The notes under the pieces: model-generated | Told to the model about the DNA's origin: nothing | Databases searched by the model: none | The model's input: the letters and a program-made list of their open reading frames with translations, nothing else | NCBI RefSeq assembly: GCF_005893125.1 | Contig: NZ_VCJS01000071.1 | Span: 1-57,806, forward strand | DNA: 57,806 nt | Direction: 5' to 3' | DNA from: Nonomuraea basaltis | GTDB lineage: Bacteria > Actinomycetota > Actinomycetes > Streptosporangiales > Streptosporangiaceae | Made by a program: the position numbers and the translations under genes | Part shown: positions 50,912 through 57,806 of the stretch, piece by piece | How positions within the stretch are numbered: position 1 is the first letter of the stretch | Layout: every line of letters starts with the position of its first letter

Positions 50912-51415
50912 GTGTTCTCCAGCCCCACTCCGAACGACATCCTCTCGCCCCACGGCGGGACGCTCCCCGTGATTGGATCAGACGTGACCCTTCTCGAGAC
51001 CCTCGCCCGTGGCGCGGGCGCCATCGCCTCCTATGCCGCCGTCGGCGTGATCCTGATGATCATCGGCTTCTACGTGATCGACTGGGCCACCCCCGGCAAG
51101 CTGAGCGAGATCATCCGCACCGAGCGCAACCCGAACGCCACCCTGCTGGCCACCTCCGCCCTGGCCGCCGTCGGCCTGATCGTGGCCGCCTCCATCTGGT
51201 CCTCCGGCGGCCGGCTCGCCGAGGGCCTGGCGGGCACGGCAGTGTTCGGCCTGGTCGGCATCGTGGTGCAGACCGTGGCGATGCTGCTTTTCGACCGGAT
51301 CGTCGGCATCTCGGTACGCGATCTGATCAAGGAGTCCGAGCTGCAGCCGGGCGCGCGGTTGCTGGCCGTGACGCATGTGGCGATCGGCCTGATCACCGCC
51401 GTGGCGGTGATATGA
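50912..51415 (+). CDS. DUF350 inner membrane protein (YjfL type)
   Basis: Up to 167 residues with four membrane helices (ASYAAVGVILMIIGFYVI, ATLLATSALAAVGLIVAA, LAGTAVFGLVGIVVQTVAML, LAVTHVAIGLITAVAVI), the DUF350 duplication pattern. GTG 50912 directly follows the ligase stop; GTG 50984 (VTLLETLARG) is an alternative nearer the family start. Completes the YjfM-YjfC-YjfL-like cassette. Confidence 0.85.
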   Translation: MFSSPTPNDILSPHGGTLPVIGSDVTLLETLARGAGAIASYAAVGVILMIIGFYVIDWATPGKLSEIIRTERNPNATLLATSALAAVGLIVAASIWSSGGRLAEGLAGTAVFGLVGIVVQTVAMLLFDRIVGISVRDLIKESELQPGARLLAVTHVAIGLITAVAVI

Positions 51416-51470
51416 CCGTGCGCGACACCACCGTCTCGGTCATCCGAATCGACCTGGCACTCTAGGAGGC

Positions 51471-52643
51471 GTGACAGACCGGATCCGGGAGGACACCACG
51501 CGCAGGCTCGAGCGGGCCATGGGCTCGCTCGGCACCGCGGCGATGGCCCGCATGGACGAGCAGCTGCCGTGGTTCCGCGCACTCAGCGCCGAGGACCGGT
51601 CATGGGTGGGGCTCGTGGCCCAGGCCGGCATCGCCGCGTTCGTCGAGTGGTTCTCGACGGCCGGGGAGGACCGGCCCACGCCCAGCATCGAGTTCTTCGG
51701 CACGGCCCCGCGCGAGCTCAAGCGCTCGATCTCGCTCCAGCAGACCGTCGACATCGTCAGGGTCGTGGTCGAGGTGGTCGAGGCACAGACGCACGAGCTG
51801 GCCGCATCCGGCGGCGAGGACCAGCTCCAGCAGGCCATGCTGCGCTACACGCGTGACGTGGCCTTCGCCGCCGCCCACGTCTACGCCCGCGAGGCCGAGG
51901 CCAGGGGCTCGTGGGACGCCCGGCTCGAGGCGCTGATCGTGGACGCCCTCGTACGCGGCGAGGTGGACGACGGGCTGCACTCCTGGGCCGCCGCGCTCGG
52001 CTGGACCTCCTCTCCCGTGGTCGTCATCGCCGGTCACGCCCCCGACGGCGACCCCCGCGCGGTCATCGACGGCCTGCGGGAAAAGGGCCGCCGCATCGGC
52101 ATGGACCTGCTGGCCGGCGTGCAGGCCGACCGGCTGATCGTGATCGTCGGCGGCGCCAGCGGCGTTGACGACGCGGCCAGGCAGGTCGTGGCCCGCTTCG
52201 GCGTGGGGCCCATCGTGATCGGCCCCGAGGTGCCCGACCTGCACGCGGCCGCCAGGTCCGCCAGGGCGGCGCTGGCCGGGCTGAAGGCGTCTTCGGGCTG
52301 GCCGGACGCGCCACGGCCGGTGCACGCCGAGGACCTGCTGGCCGAGCGGGCGCTCGACGGCGACGACGACGCCAGGGAGCAGCTCATCGAGAACGTCTAC
52401 CTGCCGCTCGCCGGCACGCCGCTGCTCGACACGCTGGCCACGTACCTGGAGCAGGGCACCTCGCTGGAGGCGACGGCGCGGCTGCTGTTCGTCCACCCGA
52501 ACACCGTGCGCTACCGGCTCAAGAAGATCACGGAGCTGACCGGATACCAGCCCACCGAGGGCAGGTCCGCCTTCACGCTGCAGGTCGGGCTGATCCTCGG
52601 CAGGCTTGCGGAGAGCGCTGTAACGTGGCGGGCCCTAACGTAA
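51471..52643 (+). CDS. fasR: FasR-type regulator of fatty acid synthesis (PucR/CdaR family)
   Basis: A 390-residue protein similar along its length to Streptomyces FasR: N-terminal LPWFRALSAEDRSWVGLVAQAGIAAFVEWF, FGTAPRELKRSISLQQTVDIVRV, and a C-terminal HTH_30 domain (YLEQGTSLEATARLLFVHPNTVRYRLKKITEL). FasR activates the fabD-fabH-acpP-fabF operon, which starts 103 bp downstream. The annotated GTG 51471 is only one base from AGGAGG, so initiation may occur slightly downstream or the start is unusual; the next Met (51519) precedes the conserved region too. Confidence 0.9.
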   Translation: MTDRIREDTTRRLERAMGSLGTAAMARMDEQLPWFRALSAEDRSWVGLVAQAGIAAFVEWFSTAGEDRPTPSIEFFGTAPRELKRSISLQQTVDIVRVVVEVVEAQTHELAASGGEDQLQQAMLRYTRDVAFAAAHVYAREAEARGSWDARLEALIVDALVRGEVDDGLHSWAAALGWTSSPVVVIAGHAPDGDPRAVIDGLREKGRRIGMDLLAGVQADRLIVIVGGASGVDDAARQVVARFGVGPIVIGPEVPDLHAAARSARAALAGLKASSGWPDAPRPVHAEDLLAERALDGDDDAREQLIENVYLPLAGTPLLDTLATYLEQGTSLEATARLLFVHPNTVRYRLKKITELTGYQPTEGRSAFTLQVGLILGRLAESAVTWRALT

Positions 52644-52746
52644 CCACGCCGAAATCCCCACTGTAGGGTTCCCACAAATCACCCCGGACAAAGTTCGTAC
52701 GGATCCTTATCCGCGTGTTGGAGTTCTACAGGGCAAGGTGGGTTTT
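52644..52746 (+). promoter_or_regulatory. fab operon promoter region (expected FasR target)
   Basis: This is the only gap before fabD. It contains an AT-richer part (52655-52700) and AAGGTGG five bases before GTG 52747. Control by FasR is known from Streptomyces and inferred here. Confidence 0.5.
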
Positions 52747-53643
52747 GTGCTTGTACTCGTCGCTCCGGGCCAAGGTGCCCAAACCCCAGGCTTCCTGGCT
52801 CCCTGGCTCGAGCTACCCGGTCTGGCGGACAGCCTCGGCGCCTGGTCGGAGGTCGTCGGGATCGACCTGGTCGCCTGCGGGACGACCGCCGGCGCCGACG
52901 AGATCCGCGACACCGCCGTCGCCCAGCCCCTGCTCGTAGCCGCCGCGCTGGCCTCGGCCGAGGCACTCGGCGCGGCCCCCGACGTGCTCGCCGGCCACAG
53001 CGTGGGCGAGTTCGCCGCGGCCGCGCTGGCCGGGGTGCTCACCCGCGAGCAGGCGCTCGCTCTCGTCCGCGAGCGCGCCCAGGCCATGGCCAAGGCCGCC
53101 GTCGTCACTGAGACCGGCATGACCGCCGTGCTCGGCGGCGCCGAGGACGAGGTGCTCGCCGCTCTCGAGCGGCACGGGCTGACGCCCGCCAACATCAACG
53201 GCGCCGGCCAGATCGTGGCCGGGGGCACGATGGAGGAGCTGGCCGCGCTCAAGGACGACGCGCCGGCCCGCGCCCGGCTCATCCCGCTGTCCGTGGCGGG
53301 CGCGTTCCACACCCGCCACATGGCTCCGGCCGTGGAGCGCCTTCGCGAGGCCGCTTCGACCGTCGACCCCGCCGACCCGGCGGTCACGCTGCTGTCCAAC
53401 TCCGACGGCAAGCCGGTCGGCTCCGGCGCCGAGTTCGTCGAGCGACTGGTCAAGCAGGTCAGCAGCCCCGTCAGGTGGGGCGCCTGCATGGAGACGATGG
53501 CCGGACTCGGCGTCACCAAGATGATCGAGCTGCTGCCCGGCGGCACGCTGACCGGTCTGGCGAGGCGCGGCCTGCGCGGCGTCCAGACGGTGGCGCTGAA
53601 GACCCCAGACGACCTCGACGCGGCCAGGGAGCTGATCAAGTGA
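52747..53643 (+). CDS. fabD: Malonyl-CoA:ACP transacylase
   Basis: A 298-residue transacylase that moves malonyl from CoA to AcpP. GTG 52747 (MLVLVAPGQGAQ) is preferred over GTG 52738 because family proteins start there and AAGGTGG is well placed. GHSVGEF gives nucleophile Ser85; the catalytic His is in GAFHTRHM, and the Gln of PGQGAQ forms the oxyanion hole. Its stop overlaps the fabH start (GTGA). Confidence 0.95.
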   Translation: MLVLVAPGQGAQTPGFLAPWLELPGLADSLGAWSEVVGIDLVACGTTAGADEIRDTAVAQPLLVAAALASAEALGAAPDVLAGHSVGEFAAAALAGVLTREQALALVRERAQAMAKAAVVTETGMTAVLGGAEDEVLAALERHGLTPANINGAGQIVAGGTMEELAALKDDAPARARLIPLSVAGAFHTRHMAPAVERLREAASTVDPADPAVTLLSNSDGKPVGSGAEFVERLVKQVSSPVRWGACMETMAGLGVTKMIELLPGGTLTGLARRGLRGVQTVALKTPDDLDAARELIK

Positions 53644-54596
53644 GGATCCCCGACATCGCCCCAGGCGGCAGGGTGCTGGCTCTCGGCCACTACCAGCCGG
53701 CGAACGTCGTCACCAACGACGACCTGGCCAAGACCATGGACACCAACGACGAGTGGATCCAGTCCCGGGTCGGCATCAAGGAGCGCCGGGTCGCGCTCGA
53801 GGGCGAGTCGCTCGAGGACATGGCCACCATCGCCGGCGGCAAGGCGCTGGCCGCGAGCGGCCTGTCGCCCGACGACGTCGACCTGGTCATCGTCGCGACC
53901 TGCACCCTCGAGTCGCAGATCCCCAACGCCTCGGCCATCGTGGCGCACCGCCTCGGCATCAAGTCGCCGGGCGCGTTCGACGTGAACGCCGCCTGCGCCG
54001 GCTTCTGCTACGCGCTCGCCACCGCCAGCGCCGCCGTCCGCGCGGGCTCGGCCAGGAACGTGCTGGTCATCGGCGCGGAGAAGCTGTCGCAGTGGGTCGA
54101 CTGGACCGACAGGTCCACCGCCGTGATCTTCGCCGACGGCGCCGGAGCCGCGGTGGTGGGCCCCTCCGAGACCCCCGGCATCGGCCCCGTCGTCTGGGGC
54201 AGCGCCGGCGACAAGTCCGACGCCATCATCATCAAGGACCGGGCGAACTTCCTCCATCAGGAGGGCCAGACCGTGTTCCGCTGGGCCACCACCACGCTCC
54301 ACCCGGTGGCCCTGGAGGCCTGCTCCCGCGCGGGAGTGGACCCGTCGGAGCTGTCGGCGTTCGTCCCCCATCAGGCCAACCTGCGCATCATCGAGGCCAT
54401 CGCCCGCAAGCTGGGCGCCGACCAGGCCGTGGTCGCGCGCGACATCGTCAACGCCGGCAACACCTCCGCCGCGTCCATCCCGCTCGCGCTGTCGCGCATG
54501 CTGGAGCGCGGCGAGGTCCGGTCAGGCGGTCTCGCGCTCATCCTCGGCTTCGGCGCCGGGCTCACCTACGCGGGCCAAGTGATCGAGATTCCGTAG
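53640..54596 (+). CDS. fabH: 3-oxoacyl-ACP synthase III
   Basis: A 318-residue KAS III that condenses an acyl-CoA starter with malonyl-AcpP. GTG 53640 overlaps the fabD stop. Catalytic triad: Cys119 (NAACAGF), His in FVPHQANLR and Asn in NAGNTSAAS. In actinomycetes FabH often prefers branched starters, which cannot be judged from sequence here. It is followed 89 bp later by acpP. Confidence 0.95.
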   Translation: MRIPDIAPGGRVLALGHYQPANVVTNDDLAKTMDTNDEWIQSRVGIKERRVALEGESLEDMATIAGGKALAASGLSPDDVDLVIVATCTLESQIPNASAIVAHRLGIKSPGAFDVNAACAGFCYALATASAAVRAGSARNVLVIGAEKLSQWVDWTDRSTAVIFADGAGAAVVGPSETPGIGPVVWGSAGDKSDAIIIKDRANFLHQEGQTVFRWATTTLHPVALEACSRAGVDPSELSAFVPHQANLRIIEAIARKLGADQAVVARDIVNAGNTSAASIPLALSRMLERGEVRSGGLALILGFGAGLTYAGQVIEIP

Positions 54597-54685
54597 GATC
54601 CGGTACGGCTCCGCCGTACCGACGTCAGAGCTTGTACGGCGCAGACCGTGCAGAACCCCAGAAAAACCAAAGGAGAACCAACGAC

Positions 54686-54925
54686 ATGGCTGCCACCGAG
54701 CAGGACATCCTCGCGGGCCTTGGCAAGATCATCAATGAGATCACCGGCATTCCGGCCTCGGAGGTGACCCCCGAGAAGAGCTTCGTGGACGACCTCGACA
54801 TCGACTCCCTGTCCATGGTCGAGATCGCCGTGGCCGCCCAGGACGAGTTCGGCGTCGAGATTCCCGACGACCAGCTCAAGAACCTGAAGACGGTCAAGGA
54901 CGTCCTGGGCTTCATCCAGGGCTGA
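54686..54925 (+). CDS. acpP: Acyl carrier protein of fatty acid synthesis
   Basis: A 79-residue acidic carrier protein. Ser41 in the DIDSLSMVE motif carries the phosphopantetheine arm. AGGAG lies eight bases before ATG 54686. Normal length; between fabH and fabF, so it is the primary-metabolism ACP rather than a polyketide one. Confidence 0.96.
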   Translation: MAATEQDILAGLGKIINEITGIPASEVTPEKSFVDDLDIDSLSMVEIAVAAQDEFGVEIPDDQLKNLKTVKDVLGFIQG

Positions 54926-54980
54926 AAACCACCGACGCAGAAACGATTGCCCAGAACTGATCAGCAAGGAGCGCGATAAC

Positions 54981-56213
54981 GTGAGTGCGAACCGGGTACG
55001 TGTCGTCGTCACCGGACTTGGCGCGACGACGCCCGTCGGTGGAGACGTCACCTCGACCTGGACGGCGCTCCTCGCCGGTCAGTCGGGTGTCGAGACTCTC
55101 ACCACGGACTGGATCGACGCCGTCCCCGTGAAGTTCGCGGGGACGGCCGCGGTCGATCCCGCCGAAGTGCTGCCGCGGCCCGAGGCCCGCAGGCTCGACC
55201 GCAGCGAGCAGTTCGCCATGGTCGCCGCCAGGGAGGCGTGGCAGGACGCCGGCGCCCCCGAGGTCGCGCCCGAGCGGCTCGGCGTCGTGGTCTCCAGCGG
55301 CATCGGCGGCATCAGCACCACGCTGAGCGCCTACGACACGTGGAAGGAGAAGGGCTGGAACCGGCTGTCTCCCTTCACGGTGCCGATGCTCATGCCCAAC
55401 GGCCCAGCCGCCTGGATCGGCCTCGACCTGCGCGCCCAGGCAGGCGTGCACGCCACGGTGTCGGCGTGCGCGTCGGGTGCCGAGGCCATCGGCTACGCCA
55501 TGGACATGATCAGGGTGGGCCGCGCCGACGTCGTGGTGGCCGGCGGCACCGAGGCCGCGATCCACGGCCTCAACATGGCGGCCTTCGCCGCCGCGCGGGC
55601 CATGTCCACCCGCAACGACGACCCGGCGGGCGCCTCCCGGCCATGGGACCGCGGCCGCGACGGGTTCGTGCTCGGCGAGGGCGCCGGCATCGTCGTCCTC
55701 GAGTCTGAGGAGCACGCCAAGGCGCGCGGCGCGCGGATCTACGCCTACTGCGCCGGCGTCGGCTACTCCGCCGACGCCCACCACATCACCCAGCCGGAGC
55801 CCGAGGGCCGGGGCATCATCATGGCGATGACGCAGGCGCTCAACGACGCGGGCATCACCGGACTGGACATCAAGCACGTCAACGCGCACGCCACCTCGAC
55901 CCCCGCGGGCGACGTCGGCGAGGTGCAGGCGGTGGCCAAGGCCATCGGCACCCACCCGCTGGTCACCTCGACCAAGTCCATGACCGGGCATCTGCTCGGC
56001 GGCGCGGGCGGCATCGAGTCCGTCTTCACCATCAAGGCGCTGCAGGAGCGGATCGTCCCCGCCACCATCAATCTCGACGACCTCGACGACGGCATAGAGG
56101 TGGACCTCGTCTACGGCGAGAACCGCACGCTTCCCGAAGGCGATATTGCCGCGGTCAACAACTCGTTCGGATTCGGCGGGCACAACGTGGCCGTCGTGTT
56201 TAAGGGGGCTTAA
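54981..56213 (+). CDS. fabF: 3-oxoacyl-ACP synthase II
   Basis: A 410-residue KAS II elongating enzyme. Active-site Cys163 (SACASGAEA), His in VNAHATSTPAGD and His in SMTGHLLGGAG are present. GTG 54981 follows AAGGAG. Its stop is directly followed by the accD start with no gap, so the two are coupled. Confidence 0.95.
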   Translation: MSANRVRVVVTGLGATTPVGGDVTSTWTALLAGQSGVETLTTDWIDAVPVKFAGTAAVDPAEVLPRPEARRLDRSEQFAMVAAREAWQDAGAPEVAPERLGVVVSSGIGGISTTLSAYDTWKEKGWNRLSPFTVPMLMPNGPAAWIGLDLRAQAGVHATVSACASGAEAIGYAMDMIRVGRADVVVAGGTEAAIHGLNMAAFAAARAMSTRNDDPAGASRPWDRGRDGFVLGEGAGIVVLESEEHAKARGARIYAYCAGVGYSADAHHITQPEPEGRGIIMAMTQALNDAGITGLDIKHVNAHATSTPAGDVGEVQAVAKAIGTHPLVTSTKSMTGHLLGGAGGIESVFTIKALQERIVPATINLDDLDDGIEVDLVYGENRTLPEGDIAAVNNSFGFGGHNVAVVFKGA

Positions 56214-57638
56214 ATGACCGTGCTCGACAACCGGGTGGTGACGCCGGGCTCCGACCAGGAGCCCGCTGATCCCCGCGATCCCGTCGTCCGCCTGGCCGCG
56301 CTGCTCGACGAGGGCTCGCTGCGGCTGATCACTGCTGAGGACAAGAGCGGTGTCCTGGCCGCCATGGGCCGCGTCGAAGGCGTTCCCGTCGTCGCCTTCT
56401 GCAGCGACGCCCGCTTCCAGGGCGGCGCGATGGGCAGCGAGGGTTGCGAGCACATCGTGCACGCCTACGACGTGGCCGTCCGCGAACGGGTGCCGGTCAT
56501 CGGGATCTGGCACTCCGGCGGTGCGCGACTCGCCGAAGGCGTCGAGTCGCTGCACGCCGTCGGCCGGGTCTTCGCCGCCATGACCAAGGCGTCCGGCGTC
56601 GTGCCGCAGATCTCCGTGGTCGTCGGCGCCGCCGCCGGCGGCGCCGCGTACGGCCCGGCGCTCACCGACCTGGTCATCCTGGCCGACTCCGGCCGCATCT
56701 TCGTCACGGGCCCCGACGTGGTCCGCAGCGTCACCGGCGAGGACGTCGACAGCGCGGCCCTGGGCGGCCCCGAGCCACACAGCAAGCGCAGCGGCGTCGT
56801 ACACGTGATCACCAAGACCGAGACCGACGCGTTCGTCAAGGCGCGCCAGCTCGCCACGCTGCTCGGACACCAGGGCCGGGTCCGCACCGGAGAGATCGGC
56901 GAAGTCGACTTCTCCACGCTGCTGCCCGAGTCCGCGCGCCGGGCATACGACGTCAAGCCGCTGGTGAACGGCCTGCTGGACGAGCCCGGCATCGAGCTGC
57001 ACCCGAAGTGGGCACCGAACATCGTCACGTCGCTCGGCCGCCTCGGCGGGCGGACGGTCGGCGTGATCGCCAACAACCCCATGCGGCTCGGCGGCTGCCT
57101 CGACGCCACGTCCGCCGAGAAAGCCGCCCGCTTCGTACGTATGTGTGACGCATTCGGCGTGCCATTGGTTGTCCTCGTGGACGTTCCGGGTTACCTGCCG
57201 GGTGTCGGGCAGGAGCACGACGGCGTGGTCCGGCGCGGCGCCAAGCTGCTGCACGCCTTCGCCGAGGCGTCGGTGCCGCGGGTCACGCTGGTGACGCGGA
57301 AGGCGTACGGGGGGGCGTACATCGCGATGAACTCCCGCGCGCTGGGCGCCACCAAGGTGTTCGCCTGGCCGACGACCGAGATCGGGGTCATGGGGGCGGT
57401 GGCCGCGGTGCGCATCCTCAAGCGGCGCGAGCTGGCGGCCGCGTCCGAGGAGGAGCGGGCGGAGCTGGAGCAGCGGCTCGCCGCCGAGCACGAGAAGCTC
57501 GCCGGTGGGCTGGCCAGGGCGCAGGAGCTGGGGGTCATCGACGAGGTGATCAAGCCCGAGGAGACGCGCGGCGCGCTCGCCAAGGTCCTCGCCCAGGCCA
57601 CCCCGGCCCGGGGCGCGCACGGCAACATCCCGCTGTAG
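56214..57638 (+). CDS. Acyl-CoA carboxylase carboxyltransferase (beta) subunit, AccD6-like
   Basis: A 474-residue crotonase-fold carboxyltransferase. The two oxyanion-type Gly-rich motifs are HSGGARLAEGVE and GAAAGGAAYGPAL in the N-terminal half, and VPGYLPGVGQEHDGVVRRGAKLL and YGGAYIAMNSRALGA in the C-terminal half. It transfers carboxyl from biotin to acetyl- or propionyl-CoA; the fab operon context, as for mycobacterial accD6 after kasB, points to malonyl-CoA supply. The biotinylated alpha subunit must be encoded elsewhere. ATG 56214 abuts the fabF stop. Confidence 0.93.
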   Translation: MTVLDNRVVTPGSDQEPADPRDPVVRLAALLDEGSLRLITAEDKSGVLAAMGRVEGVPVVAFCSDARFQGGAMGSEGCEHIVHAYDVAVRERVPVIGIWHSGGARLAEGVESLHAVGRVFAAMTKASGVVPQISVVVGAAAGGAAYGPALTDLVILADSGRIFVTGPDVVRSVTGEDVDSAALGGPEPHSKRSGVVHVITKTETDAFVKARQLATLLGHQGRVRTGEIGEVDFSTLLPESARRAYDVKPLVNGLLDEPGIELHPKWAPNIVTSLGRLGGRTVGVIANNPMRLGGCLDATSAEKAARFVRMCDAFGVPLVVLVDVPGYLPGVGQEHDGVVRRGAKLLHAFAEASVPRVTLVTRKAYGGAYIAMNSRALGATKVFAWPTTEIGVMGAVAAVRILKRRELAAASEEERAELEQRLAAEHEKLAGGLARAQELGVIDEVIKPEETRGALAKVLAQATPARGAHGNIPL

Positions 57639-57649
57639 GTTCTCCACAC

Positions 57650-57677
57650 AGGCCCGCACCTCTTCCGGTGCGGGCCT
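57650..57677 (+). terminator. Terminator 1 of the fab operon
   Basis: AGGCCCGCACC (57650-57660) and GGTGCGGGCCT (57667-57677) make a perfect 11-bp stem with a 6-base loop, followed by GTTGTG, 11 bp after the accD stop. Confidence 0.9.
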
Positions 57678-57712
57678 GTTGTGCTGCCGGCCGGCCCTTC
57701 GCCGTTCGTGAG

Positions 57713-57744
57713 AAGGCCCCGCACCGACGTCGGTGCGGGGCCTT
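57713..57744. terminator. Terminator 2, probably for a convergent neighbour
   Basis: AAGGCCCCGCACCG (57713-57726) pairs with CGGTGCGGGGCCTT (57731-57744) in a perfect 14-bp stem followed by T. Two hairpins in a row suggest that a convergent gene begins beyond the window. The last 60 bases hold no recognisable feature. Confidence 0.8.
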
Positions 57745-57806
57745 TCAGGTGCGGGCCAGCTCACAGGCGGCCGGGGCGCGAGGACGCGTGGTGGGCTGGG
57801 CGGTGC

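Noticed and set aside
54912..57764. 950-codon open frame antisense to fabF-accD
   Set aside because: Same codon-bias artefact spanning two real genes and both terminators.

Overview
The window is high-GC DNA with actinomycete gene content: many GTG starts, GGAGG ribosome sites, a homodimeric pyruvate dehydrogenase E1 (AceE), DUF3052, DUF1918, DUF5997, DUF5753 and DUF574 family genes, and a type II fatty acid synthase cluster headed by a FasR-like regulator. A Streptosporangiales genus such as Nonomuraea or Streptosporangium fits best, but that is inference from gene content and order; no marker gene for classification is present.

Region 1 (1-23.9 kb) is mostly accessory chromosome: a large zinc-ribbon membrane protein cut by the window edge, an FCD regulator, an ADP-ribosylglycohydrolase, a secreted S15 peptidase, a sigma-factor-like membrane protein with its own anti-sigma-type zinc finger, and a five-gene operon ending in an Asp/Glu-racemase-fold enzyme and an FAD monooxygenase. 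Then come a tandem-HTH DUF5753 regulator, a DUF574 methyltransferase, one ORF joining an aldo/keto reductase to an MFS transporter, a PASTA protein pair, a small histidine-kinase-type ATPase, a vanadium haloperoxidase and a TPR regulator.

Region 2 (24-38.5 kb) is a genomic island built up at a tRNA-Val(TAC) gene. The intact tRNA lies at 38459-38530 (minus). Three 46-48 bp copies of its 3' half lie in direct orientation at 28552, 30364 and 32365, plus a 16 bp scrap at 25475. Each long copy has a paired GTCACTCA motif about 96 bp away, and a frameshifted tyrosine integrase ends next to the tRNA with the same paired motif. Between these sites are many decayed genes (exporter ATPase, FtsX permease, AbiEii toxin, NUDIX copies), a DUF4143 ATPase preceded by a 23-bp-period repeat array, an AlbA_2 ATP-binding protein with a perfect operator-like palindrome at its start codon, and an IS21 element (34259-37047) whose ends and 5-bp target duplication can be read directly. 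DUF5997 and a LysR-type sensor domain sit among the att copies.

Region 3 (38.5-57.8 kb) is core genome: ROK kinase, zinc ribbon protein, AhpE peroxiredoxin, DUF3052, YjbQ, DUF1918, aceE, a lipoprotein hydrolase, a VOC protein with a WYL regulator, a PHP/HhH protein, a three-gene cassette matching E. coli YjfM-YjfC-YjfL (small extracytoplasmic protein, glutathionylspermidine-synthase-like ligase, DUF350), and finally fasR-fabD-fabH-acpP-fabF-accD, closed by two hairpin terminators. The last block makes malonyl-CoA-derived fatty acids: AccD supplies malonyl-CoA, FabD loads it on AcpP, FabH starts and FabF elongates the chain, and FasR is expected to control the operon.
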